Shown in pieces: positions 33,898-42,924 of a stretch of DNA of 52,555 bases; positions within the stretch are counted from its first letter, which is position 1, and every line of letters starts with the position of its first letter. The DNA is taken from contig JAUIEX010000006.1 in NCBI GenBank assembly GCA_030429725.1, positions 1 to 52,555 of the forward strand, in the 5' to 3' direction. Source of the DNA: Alphaproteobacteria bacterium. GTDB lineage: Bacteria > Pseudomonadota > Alphaproteobacteria > Rickettsiales > UBA8987. The notes beneath the pieces were generated by a model. It had not been told where the DNA came from and searched no databases. It saw nothing but the letters and a program-made list of their open reading frames with translations. A program made the translations under genes and the position numbers.

Positions 33898-35358
33898 ATG
33901 ACCGCGCCGCTTGCTATTGCCATTATTGGCCGCCCAAATGTGGGGAAATCCACATTATTCAATCGGTTAACCCACAGCCGCGCGGCGATTGTGCATAACC
34001 AGCCGGGCGTAACGCGTGACCGTAAAGAGCGTGTTGCGGAGCTTTACGATGTGCCGTTCCGTTTTATTGACACGGCCGGGCTGGAGGATAAGCCGGAAGG
34101 GGAACTGGAAACGTTAATGCTGGCGCAAACCAAGGCGGCCATTGCAGAGGCGGATGTGATTCTGTTTGTCTATGATGCGCGGGCGGGCGTCACGCCGCAG
34201 GATGCTTATTTTGCAAAAATGGTGCGGCAGGCCGGGAAAAAAACATTGCTGCTGGCCAATAAATGCGAGGGTAAAGTGGCGCATGCCGATCTGGCGGAGG
34301 CATTTCGTCTGGGGCTGGGTGAGCCGATGGCGGTTTCCGCCGAGCATGGCATTGGTATGGGCTATGTGGAAGAAACGCTGCTGACATATGTGCCGGAAGT
34401 GGCAGCGGTGGAAGCGGCGGCGGAAGTTGCTTCTTCCGAGGAGGAGGCCGCGCCGGAGGGTGCTCAATTGGCGCGTATGGAGATTGCCTTGCCCGAAGGC
34501 GATGATGATTTGATCCCGCTGGATGAGGAAGAACTTTCCTTGCCGATTCAGATGGCGATTGTGGGGCGTCCCAATGCCGGGAAATCTACGTTGTTTAATC
34601 AGCTGGTGGGCGAAGAGCGGGTGATTGTCAGCCCGATTGCCGGCACCACGCGTGATACGGTGATGGTGGATTGGCACTGGCAGGGGCAGGATTTTCAGCT
34701 GGTGGATACGGCAGGGTTGCGTAAGGCCGCCAAGCGGCGCCCGGATCAGCTGGAAGGGCTTTCAGCGGATGAGACTTACCGCGCGATTCAATATGCGCAG
34801 GTGGTGATTATGCTGATGGATGCCAATCAGGCGCTGGATAAGCAGGATTTGCAGATTGCCGCCCATGTGCTGGAAGAGGGGCGCGTGCTGATTCCGGTGC
34901 TCAATAAATGGGATCTGGTGAAGGATAAGAACGCGGTGCGTGATGAAATGCAGCATAAACTGGGCTATTCACTGGCGCAGGTCAAGCAGCTGCCGCTGGT
35001 GACAGTTTCCGCGTTGAACGGCAAGGGCGTGGCCAAGGTGATGCAGGAAGTGCAGGTTGCCTATACCCAGTGGAACCGGCGGATCAGCACCGGGCAGTTA
35101 AACCGGTGGCTGGAAAAAGCGCAGGAAGCCAATATTCCGCCATTGGTCAATGGCCGGCGGATTCGGTTGAAATATGCCACGCAGATTAAAATGCGCCCGC
35201 CGACCTTCGCGCTGTTTACCAGCAGCAACATTAAGGCACTGCCGGATAGCTATATGCGCTATCTGAAAAACAGCCTGTGTGAGGCATTTGATTTTCAGGG
35301 TATTCCGTTGCGCCTGAGTTTGCGTAAAGAGAAGAATCCGTATCACACGAAAAGCTAG
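33898..35358 (+). CDS. der: Ribosome-biogenesis GTPase Der (EngA)
   Basis: Tandem-GTPase needed for 50S assembly. 486 residues from ATG 33898; an upstream in-frame ATG at 33862 lacks homology. The first G domain has GRPNVGKSTLFN and DTAGLE; an acidic linker follows (residues about 160-215, rich in Glu/Ala); the second G domain has GRPNAGKSTLFN, DTAGLRK and NKWDLV. The C-terminal KH-like domain starts near TGQLNRWLEKAQEA. In the first domain the usual NKxD reads NKCE, a common Der variant. Confidence 0.96.
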   Translation: MTAPLAIAIIGRPNVGKSTLFNRLTHSRAAIVHNQPGVTRDRKERVAELYDVPFRFIDTAGLEDKPEGELETLMLAQTKAAIAEADVILFVYDARAGVTPQDAYFAKMVRQAGKKTLLLANKCEGKVAHADLAEAFRLGLGEPMAVSAEHGIGMGYVEETLLTYVPEVAAVEAAAEVASSEEEAAPEGAQLARMEIALPEGDDDLIPLDEEELSLPIQMAIVGRPNAGKSTLFNQLVGEERVIVSPIAGTTRDTVMVDWHWQGQDFQLVDTAGLRKAAKRRPDQLEGLSADETYRAIQYAQVVIMLMDANQALDKQDLQIAAHVLEEGRVLIPVLNKWDLVKDKNAVRDEMQHKLGYSLAQVKQLPLVTVSALNGKGVAKVMQEVQVAYTQWNRRISTGQLNRWLEKAQEANIPPLVNGRRIRLKYATQIKMRPPTFALFTSSNIKALPDSYMRYLKNSLCEAFDFQGIPLRLSLRKEKNPYHTKS

Positions 35359-35447
35359 GAAATCAGTTTTTTTGCATGTGCGAAGAAGCAGGCGGCGCTG
35401 CAACTTGCGTTAGCAGCCGCACTTCGCGTATGTTGGGGGTTATGGCG

Positions 35448-37286
35448 ATGATCCCTCAAGTTGCAGTCCTTAAAATTTCGCACGCCATGCGGAGTGTGGT
35501 GCTTTACGGTGCGTTGCTGGCGCTGCTTGGTATGGCAGGCTGTAAGGAGGAAGGGGGATATAGCGGTGATGATTATACCGTGGAGAACCCACAGGCGGGG
35601 GATTATCTGGCGGCGATGTTTGCCGGCAGCCATAAGGAGTGGGATGTTTCTTCCGCCCTGTTACGCAGTGCGCTGGCGCAAAGCAGCGGCGATGCGGCGT
35701 TGCTGCTGGCCGAAAAGCTCTTCCTGCAGGAGGTGATGCAGGGGCATATTGCACAGGCATTGCAGCTGGCTGAAGAATATCCCGCATTGATGGATGCTAA
35801 TCAATTAACCGGGCTGACGCAGCTGGTGGACGCGCTGGGGCGTGGTGACGGTGTGGCCGCCGGCGCGGCTTATGATGCGTTGATGAGCGGTGAGCAGGCG
35901 GCGCAGACCAATACGCTGTTTGAAACGATGGTGCTGCCGGTTTTGGGCGCGTGGGCGCATGTGTCTGCCGGAGAGGTGGACGCGGCGCGGGGCATTATTC
36001 AGTTGAATGCCCATCCGGCCTTTGTGGATATTCTGCGCTATCAGCAGGCATTGCTGACGGCGGTGACCAAACCCGATTTAGCGCGGGTGCATTTTGACGT
36101 GCTGGTTTCCCAGCCGGTGCCGTCACGGATGCTTTTGACGGCGGCGGAGTTTTATCGCACCGGTGGGGAAGCAGGCATTGCGGATGATTTGATGCAGGAT
36201 TTTATGCGGGACTGGCCGCAGGCGCAGGGGACGGATTTTTATGAACGGAAGCGCATTGTGATTGGCGCCCCGTTGATTGAGGCGCAACGTTTTGCGCTGG
36301 GTGAGATTTTGCTGGAGGCAGCGGCAATTTATCGCAAGGCGGAGCGGCTGGATGAGGCGATGGTGATGGTGCAATTGGCGTTGCATTTAGATGCAAAATC
36401 CACCCATGCTCAGCTGATGCTGGCGGGGCTGCTTTCTCCGGAAAGTCATGCCGAGGAGATATTGGCGCTCTATCAGGCGATTCCGGTGGATTCACTTTTC
36501 CATTGGAGTACACAGCAGCGTATTGCCCGGCATTATTATGATATTGGGCAGGCGGATAAGGCGCTGACGATGTTAAGCCGGCTGGGTTCGGAGCGTCAGG
36601 ATGCCTATGACGCGGTGCTGGCGCATGCAGATCTGCTGATGCAGGAGGAGCGTTACACCGAGGCGGTGGAGCGCTATAGTGATGGGCTGGCGCGGATGCA
36701 GGAAGTGACGGATAAGAAAAGCTGGGCGGTCTATTATGCACGCGGAATCTGCTATGAGCAGCTGGATGCATGGCCGAAGGCGCAGGCGGATTTTGAGCGT
36801 GCTTTGGTGCTGAAGCCGAATCAGCCGGATGTGATGAATTATCTGGGTTATAGCTGGCTGATGCGCGGTGAGAAGCTGACCGAGGCGCTGGATTTGCTGA
36901 AGAAAGCGGCTACGGCGCGGCCACGGGATGCGCATATTCTGGACAGTTATGGCTGGGCTTTGGCCTTAAGCGGTGATTTTGACCAGGCGCGTATCTATCT
37001 GGAGCGTGCGGTGTCTTTGCTGCCGGCGGATGCGGTGATTAATGACCATCTGGGGGATATTTACTGGCATCTTGGCCGGCGGAAAGAGGCAAAATTTCAG
37101 TGGCAGCGTGCGCTGGGCGGGGAACCGGATGAGGTGCTGGAGGGGGCTTTAATGCAGAAGCTGGCACATGGCCTTATGGACAAGGAAGAAGCGGTGCAGA
37201 AGCCGCAGCAGATACTTGGCTCATCCAGCGGGGGTGACGCACAGCCGGCGGCCATGGCCGGTGGTGCCGGAAAAGGCAATATTTAA
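35448..37286 (+). CDS. TPR-repeat lipoprotein
   Basis: 612 residues from ATG 35448, chosen because GGGGG at 35435-35439 is well spaced; ATG 35487 would also leave a signal. The lipobox is LGMAGC. The mature protein is almost entirely helical with TPR units; the clearest are in the C-terminal third (YYARGICYEQLDAWPKAQADFERAL, AHILDSYGWALALSGDFDQA, YLERAVSLLPADAVINDHLG, DIYWHLGRRKEAKFQWQRAL). Such proteins next to ispE are frequent in alphaproteobacteria and probably assist envelope assembly. The stop overlaps the ispE start (TAATG). Confidence 0.88.
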   Translation: MIPQVAVLKISHAMRSVVLYGALLALLGMAGCKEEGGYSGDDYTVENPQAGDYLAAMFAGSHKEWDVSSALLRSALAQSSGDAALLLAEKLFLQEVMQGHIAQALQLAEEYPALMDANQLTGLTQLVDALGRGDGVAAGAAYDALMSGEQAAQTNTLFETMVLPVLGAWAHVSAGEVDAARGIIQLNAHPAFVDILRYQQALLTAVTKPDLARVHFDVLVSQPVPSRMLLTAAEFYRTGGEAGIADDLMQDFMRDWPQAQGTDFYERKRIVIGAPLIEAQRFALGEILLEAAAIYRKAERLDEAMVMVQLALHLDAKSTHAQLMLAGLLSPESHAEEILALYQAIPVDSLFHWSTQQRIARHYYDIGQADKALTMLSRLGSERQDAYDAVLAHADLLMQEERYTEAVERYSDGLARMQEVTDKKSWAVYYARGICYEQLDAWPKAQADFERALVLKPNQPDVMNYLGYSWLMRGEKLTEALDLLKKAATARPRDAHILDSYGWALALSGDFDQARIYLERAVSLLPADAVINDHLGDIYWHLGRRKEAKFQWQRALGGEPDEVLEGALMQKLAHGLMDKEEAVQKPQQILGSSSGGDAQPAAMAGGAGKGNI

Positions 37287-38167
37287 TGCCACCCATTATT
37301 GAACGGGCGAAGGCGAAGCTCAATCTTTTCCTGCATATCACCGGGCGGCGGGATGATGGCTATCATTTGCTGGATTCCGGGGTGGTGATGCTGGATCTGG
37401 CGGATGAGCTGACATTGGCGGTGGCGGATGATTTTGAGCTGAAGATTCCGGGTGAAGCGCCCTGTGCGCTGCCGGATAACAGCGTAGTGCGTATGGCGAT
37501 TGCCGTGGCAGCGGCACTGGATGTGCCATGCAATGAAGATGGGCTGCCGCCGCTGCGTGTGACATTGACCAAGCATATTCCAACAGGTGCCGGGCTGGGC
37601 GGAGGATCATCCGATGCGGCGGCGATGCTGCGCGGGATGGAGGTTTTTTATGGGCAGAAACTTCCCCATGATCAGTGCCGGAAGCTGGTGGCGGAAATTG
37701 GTGCGGATGTGAGTATTTTTCTGCAGGATCGGCCGCTGCGGATGCAGGGCATTGGGCATGATCTGCAGCCTTTTGATGTGCCGGCGGGGCTGTGTGCCTT
37801 GGTGGTGAAGCCGGCTGAAGGGCTGGCAACTGCTTCGGTTTATCATGCTTTCCGCGAGACCATGCCGGAGATTGCGCCCCAGCCCGCTTTGATGCTTCCC
37901 ACGGGGCTGAATATATTGGATTTCTGCGGCTGGCTGAAGGAAGCGACGCGCAATGATCTGCAGGCGGTGGCCTGTGGCATGCTGCCGGAGATTGGGGATG
38001 TGATTGCTGCGCTTTCACGGCAGGAAGGTTGCCTTCTGGCGCGGATGACAGGCAGTGGCAGTGCCTGTTTTGGGCTGTTTGCGGCGGAAGAAACCATGAT
38101 GCGTGCGGCAGAATCAATCCGTCATGCACACATGGATTGGTTTGTAAAAGCCTGCCGGGTTGGCTAG
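37286..38167 (+). CDS. ispE: 4-diphosphocytidyl-2-C-methyl-D-erythritol kinase
   Basis: GHMP-family kinase of the MEP isoprenoid pathway. 293 residues, normal length. The N-terminal AKAKLNLFLHITGRRDDGYH holds the catalytic Lys/Asp region, the ATP loop is PTGAGLGGGSSDAAAML near residue 98, and the C-terminal MTGSGSACFGLF is the third GHMP motif. ATG overlaps the previous stop by one base. The presence of ispE implies the MEP rather than the mevalonate route. Confidence 0.96.
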   Translation: MPPIIERAKAKLNLFLHITGRRDDGYHLLDSGVVMLDLADELTLAVADDFELKIPGEAPCALPDNSVVRMAIAVAAALDVPCNEDGLPPLRVTLTKHIPTGAGLGGGSSDAAAMLRGMEVFYGQKLPHDQCRKLVAEIGADVSIFLQDRPLRMQGIGHDLQPFDVPAGLCALVVKPAEGLATASVYHAFRETMPEIAPQPALMLPTGLNILDFCGWLKEATRNDLQAVACGMLPEIGDVIAALSRQEGCLLARMTGSGSACFGLFAAEETMMRAAESIRHAHMDWFVKACRVG

Positions 38168-38197
38168 ACAACATTCAATAATTAGGGCTAAGATTAC

Positions 38198-40756
38198 ATG
38201 ATGCGCCCGGCAATACTCAACCCTTTATTTAAGCCGCTGACTTCCCTTAAAGGTGTGGGGGAGAAAATGGGCGCAGGCCTGCATCGGCTTGTGCCGCCGG
38301 CGCGGGTGCGGGAGCTGCTATTTCACCTGCCGGTTTCGGTGATCGACCGGCGGCAACTGCCCGCGCTGACGGAAGTGGAAAGTGACAGTGTCATCAGCGC
38401 GGAAGTGACGGTGGAAGGGCATGAGGCGCCGCCGCGCGGCAGCCGCAGGCCGTATAAGGTGCTGTGCCGGAACGCGACCGGTTTCATCACTGTGGTCTAT
38501 TTCAACGGCAGTCCTAATTTTGTCAAAGGGCTGCTGCCGGTGGGGGCAAAGCGGGTGATCAGCGGGCGGGTGGAACGCACGGGCTTTGGCCTGCAGATGG
38601 CGCATCCGGACATGGTGCAGCCGCCGGAGAAGCGCGATCAGGTGCTGGTGGTGGAGCCGCGCTATGGGCTTTCCGCCGGGCTGAATAACGGGCTGTTGCG
38701 TAAATTGCTGACACAGATTTTACCCGCGCTGCCAACGCTGCCGGAATGGATCAACCCGGCATTGAAGCAGGAGCGAAACTGGCCGGACTGGGTGGCGGCA
38801 TTGCGTGCGCTGCATGATCCGGACGGGGTGGATATTCTGGAGCCGGCGCACCCGGCGCGGCAGCGCCTGGCCTATGATGAATTGCTGGCGCATCAGCTGG
38901 CGCTGGGGCTTTCACGCACGCGCGTGGAAAAACTGCCGGGGGTGAGGTTTCTAGATTCGCTCCTGGAAAAGTCTTCTGACTTTTCCAATGAGCCTAACGC
39001 GCTTCGCGCGACTAAAGAACCGAGCCTTCTGGCTCGGGAAGACAATATGGTTAGGAATAATGAAAATAATGAAGTTAACGTAGGAAGCGAGCCAGCAGGC
39101 GAGCACAGCCATGAGCCTGCGAAGCAGCGCTCCATTGCAAATTCAGAAGAATTTGCAGGGAGCATTCAACAAAAGCTTATCTCCGCCCTCCCCTTCACCC
39201 TCACCGCCGGCCAGCGTGATGTGCTGGGGGAGATTAATGCGGATGTGACTTCCGGCCACCGCATGGTGCGGCTGCTGCAGGGGGATGTTGGCAGCGGGAA
39301 GACGGTGGTGGCGCTGCTGGCGATGATGCAGGCGGTGGAGAGCGGCTTTCAGGCGGCACTAATGGCGCCGACGGAGATTTTAGCGCGGCAGCATGGGGCA
39401 TGGATTGCCGGGCAGGTGGCGCAGGCCGGGCTGGCGGAGGAAGTGCGCGTGGCGGTGCTGACCGGGCGTGATAAGGGTGCGGCGCGCGCGGAAATTTATG
39501 ACGGGTTGAAAGATGGCGGGATTCAGATTGTCATTGGCACGCATGCGCTGTTTCAGGAGCAGGTGCAGTTTAAGCAATTGGGGCTGGTGGTGGTGGATGA
39601 GCAGCATCGTTTTGGTGTGCGGCAACGTATGGCGCTGGCGGAAAAAGGGGAGGCAACGCATCTGCTTTTGATGAGCGCCACCCCGATTCCGCGCACGCTG
39701 ACACTGACACTTTACGGCGATATGGCGCTTTCAATTCTGGCGGAAAAGCCGGCCGGGAGGCAGAAGATTGACACGCGGGTGATGAGCGTGGCGAAGATGG
39801 ACGCGCTGGTGGCAGGCTTGAAACGTGCGGTGGCGAAGGGGGAGCGGGTGTATTGGGTGTGCCCGTTGATTGAAGCGCAGGCAGAAGATGAGCGCGCGCT
39901 GGACGAGGCGGCCGCCGAAGAACGCTATCGCAGCCTGAAGGGGGCATTTTCTGATAGTTCCCGAGATGTTCTTCCTGAACATCTCATGGAACGAGGCTCA
40001 GGGCTGCGCTCGCCTACTGGCTCGCAGTCAAAAGAAGAATCAGCATTATCGTCAATGCATTCCGGTGAGGGTGAAGATTCTGTCCCCCCACCGGAAAGCG
40101 CGTCCGCACTTTCAGACTCCCCCGCAAGGGGGGAGTTATTTATTGAGCCGTCCGCGCGCGCCGTCTCATTGAAAAATCAGGAAGATTTTTCAGGAGACAA
40201 TCAAATAAAACTCATCCACGGGCGGATGAGCGGCGAGGAGAAAGACGCGGCGATGGCGGCGTTTAAGGCAGGTGAGGCGCAGATTCTGGTGGCAACCACG
40301 GTGATTGAGGTTGGGGTGGATGTGCCGGAAGCCACGATTATGGTGATTGAACGCGCGGAACGCTTCGGGCTTTCGCAGCTGCATCAGCTGCGCGGGCGGA
40401 TTGGGCGCGGCCATGCGGCCTCCACCTGCATTCTGCTTTATGGCGAGGGCTTGAGTGAAGCCGGCCAGCGGCGCTTAGGCATTTTGCGGGAGACGGAAGA
40501 CGGCTTCCGCATTGCGGAGGAGGATTTAGCCCTGCGCGGCAGCGGGGAACTGACCGGCACGCGCCAGAGCGGCTTTCCGCAATTTCAGCTGGCGGAACTG
40601 CCGGCGCAGCAGGATCTGCTATTTACCGCGCGGGATGATGCGGCGCATCTGCTGACGCAAAACCCGGAGCTGACCGGAGAGCGCGGCGGTGCGGTGCGTC
40701 TGTTGCTGGAGTTATTTGAATATGACCGGCAGGTGAAGTTTCTGACCGGCGGATAA
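38198..40756 (+). CDS. recG: ATP-dependent DNA helicase RecG, with in-frame repeat inserts
   Basis: Branch-migrating helicase that reverses stalled forks. 852 residues against the usual ~690-700. The N-terminal wedge domain is followed by the helicase motifs LLQGDVGSGKTVVALLAM (Walker A), VVDEQHRFGVRQR (DEQH), MSATPIPRTL and HQLRGRIGRG. Two regions are foreign: about residues 251-324 (before PFTLTAGQRDVL) and 584-668 (before LIHGRMSGEEKD). Together they add about 160 residues and coincide with palindromic elements; removing them gives normal length. Both insertions keep the frame and separate conserved blocks without breaking them. Confidence 0.96.
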   Translation: MMRPAILNPLFKPLTSLKGVGEKMGAGLHRLVPPARVRELLFHLPVSVIDRRQLPALTEVESDSVISAEVTVEGHEAPPRGSRRPYKVLCRNATGFITVVYFNGSPNFVKGLLPVGAKRVISGRVERTGFGLQMAHPDMVQPPEKRDQVLVVEPRYGLSAGLNNGLLRKLLTQILPALPTLPEWINPALKQERNWPDWVAALRALHDPDGVDILEPAHPARQRLAYDELLAHQLALGLSRTRVEKLPGVRFLDSLLEKSSDFSNEPNALRATKEPSLLAREDNMVRNNENNEVNVGSEPAGEHSHEPAKQRSIANSEEFAGSIQQKLISALPFTLTAGQRDVLGEINADVTSGHRMVRLLQGDVGSGKTVVALLAMMQAVESGFQAALMAPTEILARQHGAWIAGQVAQAGLAEEVRVAVLTGRDKGAARAEIYDGLKDGGIQIVIGTHALFQEQVQFKQLGLVVVDEQHRFGVRQRMALAEKGEATHLLLMSATPIPRTLTLTLYGDMALSILAEKPAGRQKIDTRVMSVAKMDALVAGLKRAVAKGERVYWVCPLIEAQAEDERALDEAAAEERYRSLKGAFSDSSRDVLPEHLMERGSGLRSPTGSQSKEESALSSMHSGEGEDSVPPPESASALSDSPARGELFIEPSARAVSLKNQEDFSGDNQIKLIHGRMSGEEKDAAMAAFKAGEAQILVATTVIEVGVDVPEATIMVIERAERFGLSQLHQLRGRIGRGHAASTCILLYGEGLSEAGQRRLGILRETEDGFRIAEEDLALRGSGELTGTRQSGFPQFQLAELPAQQDLLFTARDDAAHLLTQNPELTGERGGAVRLLLELFEYDRQVKFLTGG
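38955..39160 (+). repeat. Family B palindromic insert in recG (before the helicase domain)
   Basis: Several perfect stems: 38964-38973 with 38978-38987 (10 bp), CGCGC with GCGCG (38998-39010), CCGAGCC with GGCTCGG (39020-39037) and GCAAATTC with GAATTTGC (39137-39156). The order, including the joining sequence AATGAGCCTAACG and CGACTAAAGA, is repeated between genes at 42741-42825. Confidence 0.88.
39950..40198 (+). repeat. Mixed palindromic insert in recG (between RecA lobes)
   Basis: GAGATGTTC pairs with GAACATCTC (39963-39985). A GCCTACTGGCTC segment at 40012-40023 recurs at 42814-42825. A family A element lies at 40083-40137. TGAAAAATC pairs with GATTTTTCA (40170-40192), nested inside GTCTC/GAGAC. 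Translated, the family A part reads PPPESASALSDSPARGEL, the same phase as the similarly oriented dnaE copies. Confidence 0.85.
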
Positions 40757-40802
40757 ATTCCCAACCCTTCACAGATGGCGGATGGTTCGCTATAAGCACC
40801 TT

Positions 40803-41156
40803 ATGCCGACAACCATTTACCATAACCCGCGCTGTTCCAAATCCCGTCAGGCGCTGGCGATGCTGGAAGAAAAAGGGATTCACCCGGTGGTGGTGGACTA
40901 TCTGAAAACACCGCCAACATTGCCGGAGCTGCAGGAAATTCGCCGTGCTTTAGACATTCCTGCCAAGGAAATGCTGCGCCGAAAAGAGGCGGAGTTTAAC
41001 ACGGCCGGGCTGGATCGGGCAAATCTGGAAGATGATGCGCTGGTGCTTTCGGCCATTGCAACCCACCCCAAATTGCTGGAGCGGCCGGTGGTGGTGCATA
41101 ACGGTGATGCGGTGATTGCGCGCCCGCCGGAAAAATTGCTGGCGCTGCTGGGCTAG
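40803..41156 (+). CDS. arsC: ArsC-family (glutaredoxin-type) arsenate reductase homologue
   Basis: 117 residues from ATG 40803. The thioredoxin-like fold starts with TIYHNPRCSKSRQALAML, with the single catalytic Cys in NPRCSKSR, as in the E. coli R773 ArsC/Spx superfamily. The later LLERPVVVHNGDAVIARPPE holds the conserved RPVV. Whether it reduces arsenate is unproven: no ars operon genes are adjacent, and many chromosomal members (YffB type) have other roles. It ends directly against the convergent small gene. Confidence 0.88.
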   Translation: MPTTIYHNPRCSKSRQALAMLEEKGIHPVVVDYLKTPPTLPELQEIRRALDIPAKEMLRRKEAEFNTAGLDRANLEDDALVLSAIATHPKLLERPVVVHNGDAVIARPPEKLLALLG

Positions 41157-41432
41157 CTAAAGCTTGGTGAATAAATCTTCAGGATCCGGGCCGGGCGGGC
41201 GCCGCATGGAGATGATTTTAGCATTTGTGCCTGTGCCTTGCTGGCTTCCGGGCATGCGGTGGATTTTTAGAAGTTTTGCCTTCAATGCCGCTTTTTCTTC
41301 CGGGGTCATATAGTGCTGAAGATTTTTAAGCTCAATAAAATCCAGCGCTTGGCCGGATTCACCTTTACCACACAGGCCAAGCGCGATTTTTTCAATAGCT
41401 GCAAAGTCCGTAACGTTATCCTCATCCGCCAT
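41157..41432 (-). CDS. Hypothetical small protein
   Basis: 91 residues from ATG 41432, which gives a tidy start (MADEDNVTDFAAIEKIALG); longer forms exist in frame. It is soluble and helical; the TPEEKAALKAKLLKIHRMPG stretch and the C-terminal MRRPPGPDPEDLFTKL are its clearest parts. No family is recognised. It abuts arsC tail to tail and is divergent from the aminotransferase gene, with 82 bases between the starts. Confidence 0.55.
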   Translation of the reverse strand: MADEDNVTDFAAIEKIALGLCGKGESGQALDFIELKNLQHYMTPEEKAALKAKLLKIHRMPGSQQGTGTNAKIISMRRPPGPDPEDLFTKL

Positions 41433-41514
41433 GGTGGGAGGGTAACATAATTGTGGTTGTTTGCCCAACGCGGAATGGATGACAAGCTTTTGAAAAGCGC
41501 GTATGTTGCGCGGC

Positions 41515-42726
41515 ATGAGTGATGAAGCCACCAGAGAACCCCGTTCTTTTTACCGCATTGGGCGGCTGCCGCCTTATGTTTTTGCGGAGGTGAACAGCAT
41601 TAAGGCTGAAGCGCGCGCCGCCGGGAAGGATATTATTGATTTTGGCATGGGCAACCCGGATGCGCCGACGCCGGAACATATCGTGGAAAAACTGCGGGAG
41701 GCGGCGCTGAACCCCGCCACGCATGGTTACGGCGTTTCACAGGGCATTAAAGGCCTGCGCAAGGCGGTGGCGGATTATTATGAGCGGCGCTTTGAGGTGA
41801 GCCTGAACCCGGATACGGAAGTGGTGGTTTCTCAAGGCTCCAAGGAAGGGCTGGCGCATCTTTCCACCGCCATCACTAAGCCGGGGGATGTGATTTTAGT
41901 GCCCAGCCCAAGCTATCCGATTCACCCTTATGGGTTTATCATTGCGGAGGCCTCCGTGCAGTTTCTGCCGAAGGATTTCAGCCATCCTGACCCGCTGGCA
42001 TATTACATCACACAGCTCAAAGAGGCGCTGGAGAATTCCGTGCCGAAGCCTTCGGTGGTGGTGTTGAACTATCCCTGCAACCCCACGGCGGAATGTGCCA
42101 CGCTGGAATTTTATGAAGAGGTGGTGGCCATCTGCAAAGCCTATGATGTGGTGATTATTTCCGATTTAGCATACTGCGAAATTTATTTTGACGGTAACCC
42201 GCCCCCCTCCATTTTGCAGGTGAAGGGTGCGAAGGATGTGGCGGTGGAGTTCACCACGCTCAGCAAAACTTATAACATGGCCGGCTGGCGCGTGGGATTC
42301 TGCTGCGGCAACCCGGACTTAGTGTATGCGCTGAAGCGGATGAAATCCTACCTTGATTATGGTGGTTTTCTGCCGATTCAGATTGCCGCCACGGCCGCGC
42401 TTAATGGCCCTCAGGATTGTGTGCTGGAAACCCGCAACCGCTATAAAGAGCGGCGGGATGTGCTGGTCAAAGGGCTGCATGAGGCCGGATGGATGGTGGA
42501 TAACCCGGCGGCAAGTATGTTCATTTGGGCGAAGATTCCGGAGAAGTTTCAAGAGCTTGGCTCGGTTGAATTTTCCAAGAAACTCCTGCGGGAGGCCGAT
42601 GTGGCCGTGTCCCCCGGCGCGGGCTTCGGCATCCACGGGGATGGCTATGTGCGCATTGGGCTGATTGAGAACCTTCACCGCAGCCGCCAGGCCATCCGCA
42701 ATATCAAGCATTTTTTGAAGGGTTAG
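41515..42726 (+). CDS. alaC: AlaC-like class I/II aminotransferase
   Basis: 403 residues from ATG 41515. Fold type I PLP enzyme with the start region GRLPPYVFAEVNSIKAEARAAGKDIIDFGMGNPD, the NYPCNPTAECA segment, SDLAYCEIYFDG with the PLP Asp and the lysine motif FTTLSKTYNMAGWRVGF. This arrangement (FxMGxPD and SKTYNMAGWRxGF) is closest to E. coli AlaC/YfdZ, which makes alanine from pyruvate, and related LL-diaminopimelate or methionine aminotransferases; substrate remains inferred. It is followed by a palindromic repeat. Confidence 0.9.
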   Translation: MSDEATREPRSFYRIGRLPPYVFAEVNSIKAEARAAGKDIIDFGMGNPDAPTPEHIVEKLREAALNPATHGYGVSQGIKGLRKAVADYYERRFEVSLNPDTEVVVSQGSKEGLAHLSTAITKPGDVILVPSPSYPIHPYGFIIAEASVQFLPKDFSHPDPLAYYITQLKEALENSVPKPSVVVLNYPCNPTAECATLEFYEEVVAICKAYDVVIISDLAYCEIYFDGNPPPSILQVKGAKDVAVEFTTLSKTYNMAGWRVGFCCGNPDLVYALKRMKSYLDYGGFLPIQIAATAALNGPQDCVLETRNRYKERRDVLVKGLHEAGWMVDNPAASMFIWAKIPEKFQELGSVEFSKKLLREADVAVSPGAGFGIHGDGYVRIGLIENLHRSRQAIRNIKHFLKG

Positions 42727-42740
42727 GCTTTTTTGAGTGC

Positions 42741-42825
42741 TCCTGAAAAGTTCTGCTTAACTTTTCAATGAGCCTAACGTCCTTCGGACGACTAAAGAGG
42801 TTCGCCTACTGGCTCATAATATGTT
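42741..42825 (+). repeat. Family B palindromic element between genes
   Basis: TGAAAAGTT pairs with AACTTTTCA (42744-42767) and CGTCC with GGACG (42778-42790). It is aligned block for block with the copy inside recG (38961-39035). The stem arms differ from that copy but still pair, while the joining sequences are conserved. Confidence 0.85.
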
Positions 42826-42924
42826 CTTTGCTCGAATGTGGATGCATTATTGAGCGATCCGGGCCTTATCATTCCCAATCAAGCTGGGGATGATAAAGCG
42901 GCCAACGACCAATCACAGACCACA

